The position numbers were made by a program, and so were the translations under genes. Below, piece by piece: positions 52,457 through 60,834 of a stretch of 64,000 nucleotides of DNA (positions within the stretch are counted from its first letter, which is position 1; each line of letters starts with the position of its first letter). The notes under the pieces are model-generated. The model made no database searches, was not told the origin of the DNA, and saw only the letters and a list, made by a program, of their open reading frames with translations. The DNA comes from Streptomyces sp. PTY087I2 (GTDB lineage: Bacteria > Actinomycetota > Actinomycetes > Streptomycetales > Streptomycetaceae). The DNA lies in NCBI RefSeq assembly GCF_001687325.1, contig NZ_LZRD01000020.1:1-64000 (forward strand). Reading direction: 5' to 3'.

Positions 52457-53130
52457 AACCTCATCAATGCTGGTACAAGTTCGCTAAACATAAACACCCG
52501 CACCATCTCGCGCCGCTCTTCAGGGAGTCGCCGGAACAGTCGCTCCAGCTCTGTCCTACGGCCAGGATGCACCACCACGAACACCACATACGGGAAGAAC
52601 TCCTCTTCACTCGCCAATGCGGCCTGCCAATAGCCGTTCAGCTTCTCCGTGATCCGCTGAGGTCGTTCTGAGCCAAGGTCGGCTTCCAGGAAGTAGCTGC
52701 CGCTCCGCTGCTGTCCTGGGAAGTCCAAGGAAACGAACAGGTCAGCCCGCACTGGAGGAACTGAGACTTCTACCGCCCATTCCTTGAAGCTCAAGACACC
52801 TGCCCTTTCGGCCTGCCGCAAGGAGACGTACGTATCTGCGATCAGAAGCGCGTGATTACTGACGTTCGGCGCTGGGCGGCTTTCTGCGCCGACTAGAACG
52901 CGGCCATATCTGCCGAGCTGATAGACGTAGGCGCCGGCGCCTCCTTGGTCGCCGCTACTTCTCCTGCCGACCCGTGCGAGATAGCCGAGTCGAACCAGCC
53001 GGGAAAGCACTCGGTCCGGCACGCTGTGGGACCGGTCGGCAAAGACGAGTTCGCTTATGTGGGTCGAGGCGAGTTGAGAGAACTGCTCAACCAGCCGCAC
53101 GACTTCAATGTCTCGGGTAGTGAGCTGCAT
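52453..53130 (-). CDS. Replic_Relax family protein (module B)
   Basis: 225 residues. Winged-helix N-terminus (TTRDIEVVRLVEQFSQLASTHISEL, VLSRLVRLGYLARVGRR) and a nuclease-like region (NHALLIADTYVSL, VSVPPVRADLFVSLD, FLEADLGSERPQRITEKL). It is a diverged paralogue of the module A protein. GGAGG lies eight bases before ATG 53130. Coupled to a membrane protein gene downstream. Confidence 0.8.
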   Translation of the reverse strand: MQLTTRDIEVVRLVEQFSQLASTHISELVFADRSHSVPDRVLSRLVRLGYLARVGRRSSGDQGGAGAYVYQLGRYGRVLVGAESRPAPNVSNHALLIADTYVSLRQAERAGVLSFKEWAVEVSVPPVRADLFVSLDFPGQQRSGSYFLEADLGSERPQRITEKLNGYWQAALASEEEFFPYVVFVVVHPGRRTELERLFRRLPEERREMVRVFMFSELVPALMRL

Positions 53131-53201
53131 GGGTGGGTCCTCCTCGCAGTGATAAGGGCCGGTACTCCCGCAGGTCAGAGGTGGCGCAGGTATAGGCGTA
53201 C

Positions 53202-53233
53202 GCCTACGGCTGGCCTACGGGGTTCGCCTACGG
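53202..53233. repeat. Three direct GCCTACGG repeats between traG and the Replic_Relax gene
   Basis: GCCTACGG occurs at 53202-53209, 53213-53220 and 53226-53233 (spacing 11 and 13), next to the palindrome AGGCGTACGCCT. Iteron-like; could be a relaxase or repressor binding site in the 124-bp gap. Confidence 0.45.
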
Positions 53234-53254
53234 TCGTGGGGTACTGGTGAATGA

Positions 53255-55444
53255 TTAGCGGGGTCCACCGAACCGGGGCCTGCGGGTAGATCGAGTCGAG
53301 GCCGGCCTGGCGCCGCGGCGCTGTTGGATCTCGGCTTCTACTGCGCTTACTGGGCGGCCGTAGGTTTCCTGGGAGTGGGCGCGTGCTTCGTCAGCGAAGC
53401 CGGTTTCTTCTACCGGTAGCTGTGTGACCGCAGTAAGGGGAGCGCTGACGCCGGAGTGAGTGGCGAGCTTGGCGATCACTTCAAAGCGGCCCAGGTGGAT
53501 GATGTCGTCTTCGGTCACACTGCCGCCGAACCCGCGAGCAAGGTTCTTGGCCTCGTCGCCAGACGATTGGAACGCAATCTTCGAGCGGGCATTAGCGTCC
53601 GTTGCGTCTTGGAGTTCACGGCCGAGCTGCCCGAGGTACTGATGAGCTACGGTCATGGCAAGGCCGAGCGAACGGGCCTGGGCGAACATGTCGGCCGGAG
53701 CGATGGGCAGTGCCAGAAAATCCTGAAACTCGTCCAGATACAGCATGGTTGGACGAGCGGGATTAGCGGCCCCGCCCTGCACCGTGCTCCAAACTGAGTT
53801 AAGGAGCAGGCTGCCGAGCAGTCCGGCCGTGTCCTTTCCCTCGACGGCCTGGCCGAGGTTGACGAGAAGAATCTTCTCCTTGCGGATGATGGTCCGGATG
53901 TCCACCGTGCTCATGCTCTGTCCGATGATGTTCCGCAGCGACCGCCGAGACGTGAGCTGCCACGTCCGATCCATGAGCGGCTTGAAGTAGAAATCCCGCT
54001 TCGACTTCGGCATAGCTCGAATGTCTGCCCACCACGACGCCAGCTCCTCGACCTCCGACACACCCTCGATGACCCGATCCGAAAACTCCTGTTGCGTCGC
54101 CGTCGGCACGGCCAGCGGTTGGATATCCGCGAACGTCAGTTTCTCCGTGATGCCGGTGGTCATCATGAGCGTGAGCACCAGGTGGTAGAAGCCCTGTCGC
54201 ACGCGGACGCCTCGGGCGTCCTGCGGATACAGATGGTCGAATAGCCGCTGCATGTCGGCGGCCACCACGTACGGGCTGCCCTGCAAGATGTTGAAGCCCA
54301 CTGGGTTTTTGGTGTCGGTCACGTCCAGGAGGACGACGTCCTTCACGCGATGTTCCGGAACGCGGGCCAGAGCTTCGGCGAAGAGGTCACCTTTACTCTC
54401 GATAAGGATGATTCCCCGGCCCGCCTCCATGTCCTGAGCTATCAGGTTGGCGAGAAGTACCGTCTTCCCGCTGCCAGTTGGGCCGACGACATGCAGGTGT
54501 TTGGCCGACTCCACGTAGTCGAGCGCGACCAGTCGTTCCGCTCCAGGGAAGTTGGATCGCCCGATCACCCTGCCCCGCCTAGGAATCGAAGCAGCGGCAA
54601 CGAGCTGGCGCGTGCGCCGCCCCGGAAGTCCGGCCACATGCGGTGAACCGAGCGGCCACGCCAGAAGTGCGGCCAGCTCCGACGCGGCGAGCTGCATTGG
54701 AAAGAGCGTCGGTGCCTCGGCGGACTGGACCCGCTGTACGATCCGGCTCGGGAGCCCAACGCGTTTCTTGAGTCTGTTGGAAGCCGTGCCCGCGCCGGAG
54801 AGGCTGGTCCGCACTCTCCCAAGCAACCGGCCGGCCTCGTCCTGGTTGGCGGCCTTCACGGCAACGCGCAGCAGCGCGAGGAAGTTCGGCTCGCTCAGCT
54901 TGTCGCGGCGGTCGGTGATTTCGTCCCACCTACCGTCGCCTTGCAACAGCCCAATAACTCCGTGTTCTCGCTTCCTTGGTGGTGCCGGTGATCGCTCACG
55001 GAGCGCGGGCGAGACCACCCACTGAAGAAGCACCGCTTCACCGCCGCGCAGCCCTTGCAGGCTCGCCAAAATGGACGTCGAAAGACCCTCGGCACTCACG
55101 ACACCGAGCCCGCGTCGCGGGTCCTGCTGACCTAGCTCCACCGCGGCCGTCCATTGGTCGAGCGGTTCCTCCTCGCCCGCCGGCGTAGCCGTAGAACCGG
55201 GGATAAGGGAGCGCAGCTGCGGGACGACGAAGTCGGCCAGACCTCCTGGTGCGCGGAGCCGGTAAGAGATGCCGAACTCATCCGCCCGGACCTCGAAGAC
55301 AAGGCTCGGCACACCAAGCAGGCGCCGCGGCCCGGTGAGAAGCGTGCCGCTCACCGAGCGCAGCCACGTCGAGATGGCGTCGGCTTCAAGGTTGGCCGGG
55401 AAGCTCAGATGAAAGCTGCGTCGGTCTGCGGGCCGCGGTGCCAT
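53255..55444 (-). CDS. VirD4/TraG-type coupling ATPase (module B)
   Basis: 729 residues. Same layout as the module A protein: N-terminal extension, then HLHVVGPTGSGKTVLLA, IESKGDLFAEAL, Walker B LYLDEFQDF and AMTVAHQY. ATG 55444 is chosen because GGGAG lies eight bases upstream; GTG 55453 overlaps that site. It lies in an operon of small genes starting at 56732. The paralogy is strongest around Walker A (HVVGPTGSGK, then DMEAG and GDL). Confidence 0.87.
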   Translation of the reverse strand: MAPRPADRRSFHLSFPANLEADAISTWLRSVSGTLLTGPRRLLGVPSLVFEVRADEFGISYRLRAPGGLADFVVPQLRSLIPGSTATPAGEEEPLDQWTAAVELGQQDPRRGLGVVSAEGLSTSILASLQGLRGGEAVLLQWVVSPALRERSPAPPRKREHGVIGLLQGDGRWDEITDRRDKLSEPNFLALLRVAVKAANQDEAGRLLGRVRTSLSGAGTASNRLKKRVGLPSRIVQRVQSAEAPTLFPMQLAASELAALLAWPLGSPHVAGLPGRRTRQLVAAASIPRRGRVIGRSNFPGAERLVALDYVESAKHLHVVGPTGSGKTVLLANLIAQDMEAGRGIILIESKGDLFAEALARVPEHRVKDVVLLDVTDTKNPVGFNILQGSPYVVAADMQRLFDHLYPQDARGVRVRQGFYHLVLTLMMTTGITEKLTFADIQPLAVPTATQQEFSDRVIEGVSEVEELASWWADIRAMPKSKRDFYFKPLMDRTWQLTSRRSLRNIIGQSMSTVDIRTIIRKEKILLVNLGQAVEGKDTAGLLGSLLLNSVWSTVQGGAANPARPTMLYLDEFQDFLALPIAPADMFAQARSLGLAMTVAHQYLGQLGRELQDATDANARSKIAFQSSGDEAKNLARGFGGSVTEDDIIHLGRFEVIAKLATHSGVSAPLTAVTQLPVEETGFADEARAHSQETYGRPVSAVEAEIQQRRGARPASTRSTRRPRFGGPR

Positions 55445-55459
55445 GATGGTCACTCCCTT

Positions 55460-55618
55460 TCACCACTTGAACATGCGGTAGTAGATGAAGCCGAGCACCA
55501 GCACGACGGCGGTGGCGCTGACGAGGTACGGCACGAGCGGTTGAACGGCCCACCACAAGACGCGGAACGTCAGGGCGGCCAGTAGCAGGGTGAGCAATAT
55601 GCTCCGGGCTTTCTTCAC
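55460..55618 (-). CDS. Small two-helix membrane protein (module B)
   Basis: 52 residues from GTG 55618 (GGAGG five bases upstream). Two hydrophobic segments (ILLTLLLAALTFRVLWWAV and PYLVSATAVVLVLGFIYY). It lies between TraG and other small membrane genes. A transfer-channel accessory role is plausible. Confidence 0.7.
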   Translation of the reverse strand: MKKARSILLTLLLAALTFRVLWWAVQPLVPYLVSATAVVLVLGFIYYRMFKW

Positions 55619-55757
55619 GTTTCCCTCCTGGGAGTTGGTGCCGCCGACCAAACACACCCGCCGGCGGGCAGTTAGAAGGGGGCGCATCTTGGCGACACGC
55701 CCCCTTCTGGTGGTCGAGGTGGCTTCGGCCTCGCGGCTGCCTTCCTCGTTCGCACCT

Positions 55758-55979
55758 TCACCGGCGGGGGTAGCCCTGTCGTTCCTGTGCGATCCGGTAC
55801 ACGACGTCGTCCATCACCTCGTTGTCGTGGAGGTAATTGCGGACGTCCCTCTCGATCAGCCGCGCCCGGCGGCGGTGCTCGGCTCCTCCAGCACCGCCGC
55901 GCCGGTAGAAGACGTACGCCCCGATGCCGACCGGCGTTCCGAGGATGACGAGCACCCAGATGAATCCCAACCACGCCAT
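55758..55979 (-). CDS. Small membrane protein (module B)
   Basis: 73 residues. One N-terminal segment (GFIWVLVILGTPVGIGAYVFY), then a basic cytoplasmic domain (AEHRRRARLIERDVRNYLHDNEVMDDVVYRI). AAGGAGCAGGGG precedes the ATG. No known family. Confidence 0.7.
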   Translation of the reverse strand: MAWLGFIWVLVILGTPVGIGAYVFYRRGGAGGAEHRRRARLIERDVRNYLHDNEVMDDVVYRIAQERQGYPRR

Positions 55980-56016
55980 GACCCCTGCTCCTTCTGGTTG
56001 TTGGTATTCGAGAGCT

Positions 56017-56151
56017 TCATGCCGCCACGTAGCAGGTGCGGCAGAACGAATTGCCGCCCCGGCCGTAGCGCACGGTCCTTCTGGTCTGGCTGTGCAGCAC
56101 GTACCGCACGAACCAGGGCCGCAGAATGAGCGCCCAGTACCTCCACGTCAT
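56017..56151 (-). CDS. 44-residue basic protein with CxxC
   Basis: Starts MTWRYWALILRPW, rich in Arg/Tyr/Trp, and ends FCRTCYVAA. GGAGG lies eight bases upstream, which decides the call despite the small size. It sits in the module B operon between two small membrane proteins. Role unknown; the C-terminal CxxC could bind metal. Confidence 0.65.
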   Translation of the reverse strand: MTWRYWALILRPWFVRYVLHSQTRRTVRYGRGGNSFCRTCYVAA

Positions 56152-56156
56152 GACGA

Positions 56157-56399
56157 CTACCTCCTACTGCGGTCGTGCTTTGAAGTGGTGCCTCGGTTCT
56201 TTCGGGCCACGGCCCGCATTTGGCGCATCGTGTCGTTCTTACGAGCGCGCATCTCGGCGTACATCTCCAGCGGCGTTGGCCCTGCCTCGTCCTTACGTTC
56301 CTTCCGCTCGGAGAGGGTGACGACGATCCACGCCACTCCGAGCGGAAGAAGGACGAGAGCGAACAGCGCCACGCTGCCGATCACGTCGGAGAAGGACAT
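56157..56399 (-). CDS. Small membrane protein (module B)
   Basis: 80 residues. One hydrophobic segment (about 8-29) followed by a charged tail (LSERKERKDEAGP, MYAEMRARKND). Its ATG directly follows the TAG stop of the preceding gene, so it is co-translated. Confidence 0.7.
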   Translation of the reverse strand: MSFSDVIGSVALFALVLLPLGVAWIVVTLSERKERKDEAGPTPLEMYAEMRARKNDTMRQMRAVARKNRGTTSKHDRSRR

Positions 56400-56732
56400 C
56401 TACCGACTCCGGCCCCGGCCGAAATCCCGGATGTCGCGGGCCGTGGTGCGGGCGTACTCCTGGACGATCGGGATCAGGAGAGACGCAACGTACTGGTCTT
56501 CGCCCGCCAGTTCACGGGCGAGGTTGGCCACGTCGGTGACGTCCTGCATCCCGTCCTCGGTCAGCTTCTTGCGGAGCATGGCCTTCAGCTCCTCGTGCTG
56601 ACCGTGCGCCGCAAGCTGGAACAGCTCGATGTCCGCCCGTTCTACGGCCGCCCGCTGCCGCCTGGTCGGACGCCGGGCCATCTCGCCCCGGCGTCCTCCG
56701 CCACCTCCGAAGAGAGCCAGTTCGTTACCCAT
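56400..56732 (-). CDS. First gene of the module B transfer operon, unknown function
   Basis: 110 residues, soluble. Glycine-rich N-terminus (ALFGGGGGRRGEMARRP), then helices (RQRAAVERADIELFQLAAHGQHEELKAMLRKKL) and a basic end. GGAGG precedes the start. Likely accessory DNA-transfer or regulatory protein; not recognised. Confidence 0.7.
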   Translation of the reverse strand: MGNELALFGGGGGRRGEMARRPTRRQRAAVERADIELFQLAAHGQHEELKAMLRKKLTEDGMQDVTDVANLARELAGEDQYVASLLIPIVQEYARTTARDIRDFGRGRSR

Positions 56733-56813
56733 GACCGCCGCCTCCTTGTTCTCTTCGCGGGCACGTGCGTGCCTGCGTCATCAAGGTGTGACGGAGGGCG
56801 GAGGACAGTACAG

Positions 56814-56860
56814 GACAGCAGGACGGACACTTCCTTTGTCCTCTGGTGTCCCGTGCTGTC
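56814..56860. promoter_or_regulatory. Imperfect palindrome in the divergent promoter of the module B operon
   Basis: GACAGCAGGACGGACAC (56814-56830) opposes GTGTCCCGTGCTGTC (56846-56860), with extra GGACAG repeats just before. It lies between the minus-strand transfer operon and the plus-strand gene at 56906. Fits a repressor site controlling both. Confidence 0.55.
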
Positions 56861-56905
56861 ATGGGATACTGACCAGCACTGATGCGCTAGTTCGGAGGGA
56901 GCCAC

Positions 56906-57715
56906 GTGAGCGACGTTGAGAAGCTGGTGGCGGCGTTCAAGGCGCTCCGCAACGACATGGGGCTGACTCCGGAGAAGCTGAGCGACTACGAGGGTGGTTG
57001 GCTTCTCGACCTGCTGCTGACTCCTGGCGACCCAGACGCCGGGCTCGGCGTGCTCGCCGCGTTGATTGAAGCCATCCCAAGTGAAGAGTCCGCTTCAATT
57101 GTCGGTGACTTTAGCCGTCATAGAAGTAAAAGAGCGGTCGCTAAGGCGGTTGGCGTAGCCCTCGCAATCGGTACTGACGATGACGGAAAGGACTTCGCGT
57201 CCCACGGAACTCTAGTAGCCCGCCGCGACTGGGCCTGCGGAGTGAAGCCCTACGCACCCAGAGGGGAATGCTTCTTTCCAGGCGGCATACCTCGAACGCA
57301 TAACCGCTGGGAGGACGACAACGGCTTCCCTGCCCTTGCTCGCCTTATCTTGCACCGCAGAGCCGTAGCTGAAAAAGATGCATTCCAAGCGCAGGCTCAC
57401 CGTAACCTCAACTCGGCAGGTCATGTCGAGCCATTCAGCCCCGTAGTCGCAACCATCCCAGAAAGGGAACCTGACACCGCTTCCCCTCTGCCTACCAATG
57501 CGACCCCCTCGGGATCGCGCTTTAACCGCATGAAGAGCTGGATCAACAGCAGAAGAGGAGACTACTTCGACAGATTCGACATGGTGGCAGACCATCTGAC
57601 GCGAGGAGAGCGCCTCTTTTTCTTTGCGACGCTTATAGGACTTCCCTTCCTTGGTGGTGCGGCTGCCGCGTTCGCTTTCATTGAGATGCTGCATTCAATA
57701 CATTTGACCAAATAG
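56906..57715 (+). CDS. Unknown protein with C-terminal membrane segment
   Basis: 269 residues from GTG 56906 (GGAGGGAG upstream). Helical N-terminal part (VEKLVAAFKALRNDMGLTPEKLSDYEGGWLLDLLLTPGDPD), a middle region with two cysteines (DWACGV, ECFFPGG), a disordered linker and one membrane helix near the end (FFFATLIGLPFLGGAAAAFAFI). Codon use becomes AT-richer after the first 60 residues, perhaps a recombination joint. Function unknown. Confidence 0.65.
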   Translation: MSDVEKLVAAFKALRNDMGLTPEKLSDYEGGWLLDLLLTPGDPDAGLGVLAALIEAIPSEESASIVGDFSRHRSKRAVAKAVGVALAIGTDDDGKDFASHGTLVARRDWACGVKPYAPRGECFFPGGIPRTHNRWEDDNGFPALARLILHRRAVAEKDAFQAQAHRNLNSAGHVEPFSPVVATIPEREPDTASPLPTNATPSGSRFNRMKSWINSRRGDYFDRFDMVADHLTRGERLFFFATLIGLPFLGGAAAAFAFIEMLHSIHLTK

Positions 57716-57849
57716 TCTAAATGTGCTATAAATAAGAAGAATCGCTTTTAGCGGTCGCACCTGTACCTCAACTCTTCGGATGCGGCACCCTGTCTACCTA
57801 ATTGGCTGACAGTGTGCCCCACCCGAATCGAGCCAACGAGGTACACAAC

Positions 57850-58326
57850 ATGTCGGAACTCATTTCTTCTGACACCGGAAAGCCCCACCGCAAGAACGAC
57901 CTGCGCAATCTCGGCTTCGAGCCGGGAACTGTCGTCGTCGACCAGAGGTGCGGTTTCACCCTCGATGACCTCAAGACGGCACTCTTCAGTTCGACGTACC
58001 GCGATCCGAAGACCCTGCCGGTCGCACTGCCCGAGGGGCGCACCGTGAAGGTCGCCGTTTCCTTGGCAGAGCCGCGCTACGCCGTCGATTTGATGACGAT
58101 GGACGATGACGACTACCACGGCCCGGTCGCCTTCTACCCATACCCGGACTGGTACATCGAGGGCTGGGTGGACGACGGCATAGCCACGGCCACTGCCCAG
58201 GGCCTCCGCGTCCGCATGTACGTCTACTACGGCGGAGATCGTCCCGACGACTCCGACTTGGTAGAGATGTACGCCCAGATCATCCCGACGAGCGGCACGA
58301 CGGAGGGCGACATCTTCTGCGTGTAA
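57850..58326 (+). CDS. Element-encoded hypothetical protein
   Basis: 158 residues from ATG 57850 (GAGG eight bases upstream). Acidic, aromatic-rich (YHGPVAFYPYPDWYIEGWVDDG, RMYVYYGGDRPDDSD). No signal peptide or known motif. A terminator follows and an AT-rich promoter region precedes it, so it is monocistronic. Confidence 0.7.
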   Translation: MSELISSDTGKPHRKNDLRNLGFEPGTVVVDQRCGFTLDDLKTALFSSTYRDPKTLPVALPEGRTVKVAVSLAEPRYAVDLMTMDDDDYHGPVAFYPYPDWYIEGWVDDGIATATAQGLRVRMYVYYGGDRPDDSDLVEMYAQIIPTSGTTEGDIFCV

Positions 58327-58379
58327 GCCTGATCCCAGACGACTGAGTCCCGACAACCGCCACCCCGACCCCGCGCAAG

Positions 58380-58422
58380 CGAAGAACACCCCGTGTCCGC
58401 TGCGCGGTCGGGGTGTTCTTCG
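58380..58422. terminator. Strong terminator
   Basis: Perfect 14-bp stem CGAAGAACACCCCG / CGGGGTGTTCTTCG with a 15-base loop, between convergent genes. Confidence 0.82.
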
Positions 58423-58494
58423 TTGTGGGGCTTTGAACTTGTGCTGTCGCCGTAGGTGGCGACCTTCAAGGGTCGTCTGACACGTAAGGCGGCA

Positions 58495-58740
58495 TCACTG
58501 CCACTCTCCCGGCGTCGCCACGGCGTAGTTCGCCGTCGTTACACGAAAGCGCTCATGACCGGTGTCGCGGACGTGCTCCGCGATCCACTTATTCAGCTTG
58601 TCTCTCTCGACTTCTTCGCCCGACCGCGCGCCGCAGTCGGCATCGTCTCCGGTGACGCACTCGGCGCTGTAGGTCGGTTCGGCGGTGTCATCGGTGCGGA
58701 TGTCGTAGTTGCGGAAGCGGAACGTCTTCGAGGTGCCCAT
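58495..58740 (-). CDS. Small protein of the DUF7848 type
   Basis: 81 residues from ATG 58740 (AGGAG five bases upstream). KTFRFRNYDIRTDD, then AECVTGDDADCG and WIAEHVRDTGHERFRV, a pattern of short actinomycete proteins with a C-x-C type pair and an H-rich end. Last gene of the minus-strand cargo block. Confidence 0.6.
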   Translation of the reverse strand: MGTSKTFRFRNYDIRTDDTAEPTYSAECVTGDDADCGARSGEEVERDKLNKWIAEHVRDTGHERFRVTTANYAVATPGEWQ

Positions 58741-58784
58741 GCCTGCTCCTGGGACGTCGGTGGATGAGAGGACGCTTGGAGCAG

Positions 58785-59375
58785 TCACAGCCGCTCGCGC
58801 AGCCCGACGAGGACACGTTCAAGAAGAGCCGTCTCGACCAACTTGAACGGCCCGTCCTTGGGCGGTCGGACCGCCTTCGGCACTCGCTTCGGAAACGCGG
58901 GTGAGCTGGGCATCGAGTGCGGCGGGGAGGAAAGCTCGAACTCAGCCCAGACGATCTTGCCGCCCGCCGGCGGTTGGAAGATGCCCCACCTTTCACTCAG
59001 CGCCTCGACCAGTGGAAGTCCCCGCCCGTTCTCGGCGTCCGCGGTCGCGTCTTGTTTCTCGGGTACATCGGCGCTGCCGTCCCACACCTCGATGTACAGC
59101 CGCGTGTCTATGACGCGGAGCTGTACGGCGATGATGTGGTGCGCCTTGATGTCTTCCCACTTGGGTTCGGCGTCGGTGAGGCCGGTTGCCTTGATGGCAT
59201 TGGTCGCCAGCTCGCTGACAACCAGCTCGGCGTTGTCGATGTAGTCGGGTAGCTTCCAGCAGTCCAGCATGTGCCGGACGAACATTCGAGAACAGCTCAC
59301 CGCCGTGAACACGGCCGCAAGACGGAGGCTGGAGACCAGGAGGAAGGAAGGACGTTCGGTGGTCGGTGCGTTCAC
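58785..59375 (-). CDS. GHKL (HATPase_c) ATP-binding protein, RsbW/anti-sigma type
   Basis: 196 residues from GTG 59375 (GGAG eight bases upstream). Serine-kinase-type HATPase: N-box ELATNAIKAT, G1 WDGSADVPE and G2 ENGRGLPLVEAL. A 50-residue proline-rich tail follows. Streptomycetes have many such orphan anti-sigma-like proteins. It may control a sigma factor or other partner when this element is active. Confidence 0.83.
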   Translation of the reverse strand: MNAPTTERPSFLLVSSLRLAAVFTAVSCSRMFVRHMLDCWKLPDYIDNAELVVSELATNAIKATGLTDAEPKWEDIKAHHIIAVQLRVIDTRLYIEVWDGSADVPEKQDATADAENGRGLPLVEALSERWGIFQPPAGGKIVWAEFELSSPPHSMPSSPAFPKRVPKAVRPPKDGPFKLVETALLERVLVGLRERL

Positions 59376-59457
59376 GGCGGAGTCTCCGTGCTGGAAGGTC
59401 GGGCCGGTGGCAGGAGCGGAGTCACCGCCACAGGCCCGACCGGTTCTTTGGCGCGTC

Positions 59458-59628
59458 TCAGCGCGCAGGGACGCGCTCAGCGAGGGCGACTCGCTGGCAC
59501 GGGAAGGCACAGCCGCACACGGCGCACAGGCCGTGGTCGTCGGTGTGCTCGTTCACGACCACCGTGGCAAGCGCGTTGAGTCCATCGCGCTCTACGGCCA
59601 GGCGCTCGGGAGCGGTCGTTGCAGTCAC
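59458..59628 (-). CDS. 56-residue Cys-rich (zinc-binding-like) peptide
   Basis: Starts at GTG 59628 and ends ALAERVPAR. Contains HTDDHGLCAVCGCAFPC: four cysteines and two histidines in a short span, a probable zinc site. It follows the dTMP-kinase-like gene by five bases, so it belongs to the same operon. Similar short Cys motifs are common in actinomycetes. Function unknown. Confidence 0.7.
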   Translation of the reverse strand: MTATTAPERLAVERDGLNALATVVVNEHTDDHGLCAVCGCAFPCQRVALAERVPAR

Positions 59629-59633
59629 GCCGC

Positions 59634-60275
59634 TTACGTCTCGCTCGGAGCGAAGAAGCTCAGGAGGCGGTCACGGATGAACGCGGCCGATTTCTCGGGC
59701 GGCCCCTGGTTGCAGTCCACCCGCAGGACATCGAAGCCCGCTTGTACCAACCGCTCCGTGGCCTGGCGGTAGAAGTGCGCTTCGACGTGGCTGCTGCCCG
59801 GCGAAAGCTGGAAGCGGTTATGCGCTCCCCGGTCGTGCAGCCGTTCCGAGATGACCTCGGGGTCAGCTTCGAGGATGACCGCGAGGTCGGGACGTTCCAC
59901 CTCGGCGTTGAGGTTCCAAAGGAACGCCGGGTCCACCCCGTCGAACCGCTGCATCACCAAGGCGGACGGAAGGTAGCGGTCACTAATGACCGTCTGCCCC
60001 GCCTCGGTGTGCTTGCGGACTTCCGTCTCCACGTGGTGGTAGCGATCCGCCGCGTACAAGCACGCCAGGGCGTGACCGGTGACGGTCTCGGTCAACTCGC
60101 GGCAGAGCTGACCGATAGGACCGGTGGACGGCTCGGCAGTCACGTGCACCTGTTCGCCCGCCGCAACGAGCATCTGGGCCAGGTGGTGAACGATGGTGCT
60201 CTTGCCTGCGCCGCTGGGGCCGTCCACGCTGACGAACATGCCTCGGTCGTGGTCAGAAAAGGGCCGGAGTTTCAT
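59634..60275 (-). CDS. dTMP-kinase-like nucleoside monophosphate kinase
   Basis: 213 residues. P-loop GPSGAGKST at 19-27, TAEPSTGPIGQL (the E-P-G pattern of dTMP kinases), SDRYLPS (DR motif) and RGAHNRFQ for the lid. It is not the housekeeping gene but an element-borne paralogue. Start at 60275 has AAGGGGG five bases upstream. Its start overlaps the exonuclease end, so the two are co-expressed. Probable substrate is a pyrimidine monophosphate, possibly a modified one. Confidence 0.83.
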   Translation of the reverse strand: MKLRPFSDHDRGMFVSVDGPSGAGKSTIVHHLAQMLVAAGEQVHVTAEPSTGPIGQLCRELTETVTGHALACLYAADRYHHVETEVRKHTEAGQTVISDRYLPSALVMQRFDGVDPAFLWNLNAEVERPDLAVILEADPEVISERLHDRGAHNRFQLSPGSSHVEAHFYRQATERLVQAGFDVLRVDCNQGPPEKSAAFIRDRLLSFFAPSET

Positions 60276-60834
60276 CCGTACCCCCTTCCGGCGGTAGACC
60301 GCGCAGCTCTTCCAACGAGCCGGCCACCGTGGCGAGCTGGACGAAAAGACGGGCCGTAACCAAGGCGTCGTACCCCGCTCGGTGAGGGCGCATGTCATGC
60401 GGCAGCCCCTCGGCAAGCTGGAGCGCCTCGACCAACGAACCGAGCCGGAAACTCATCTGGTCAGGCACGAAGCGCCGTGCGAGCTTGAGCGTGTCGAACA
60501 CCTCGGGGCACGTCCAGCCGGGCATCTTGCGCCGAAGAACGTTGGCGTCCACGTGGGCGTTGTGCGCCACGAAGGCCGAGACGCCCAACGCCTTGAGAAC
60601 GTCGTCCTTGATGTCCGCGAACAGCGGGGCGTCGGCCACGGCCTTGTTGCTGATGCCGTGAACGCGCTGCGCCATCGGTGTGATCGCCTGGTCGGGACGA
60701 ATCAACCACGACATCGGCTCCCCGATGACGCCGCCGATGATCGGGACGGCGGCCAGCTCCACGAGGTCGGGCGGCTGGTGACCGTTCCCTTCCACGTCAA
60801 CGACCGCGTAGGAGAGTTCCGTCCAGTCAGCCAT
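60253..60834 (-). CDS. DnaQ-type 3'-5' exonuclease (DEDD)
   Basis: 193 residues. ExoI VVDVEGNG (Asp13, Glu15), ExoII AHNAHVDANVL and ExoIII HRAGYDALVTA give the DEDDh set, as in the polymerase III epsilon family. ATG 60834 overlaps the radical SAM stop by eight bases; an ATG at 60873 is a less likely start. Short and stand-alone, so it may degrade nucleic acid rather than proofread. Confidence 0.87.
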   Translation of the reverse strand: MADWTELSYAVVDVEGNGHQPPDLVELAAVPIIGGVIGEPMSWLIRPDQAITPMAQRVHGISNKAVADAPLFADIKDDVLKALGVSAFVAHNAHVDANVLRRKMPGWTCPEVFDTLKLARRFVPDQMSFRLGSLVEALQLAEGLPHDMRPHRAGYDALVTARLFVQLATVAGSLEELRGLPPEGGTDETPALF

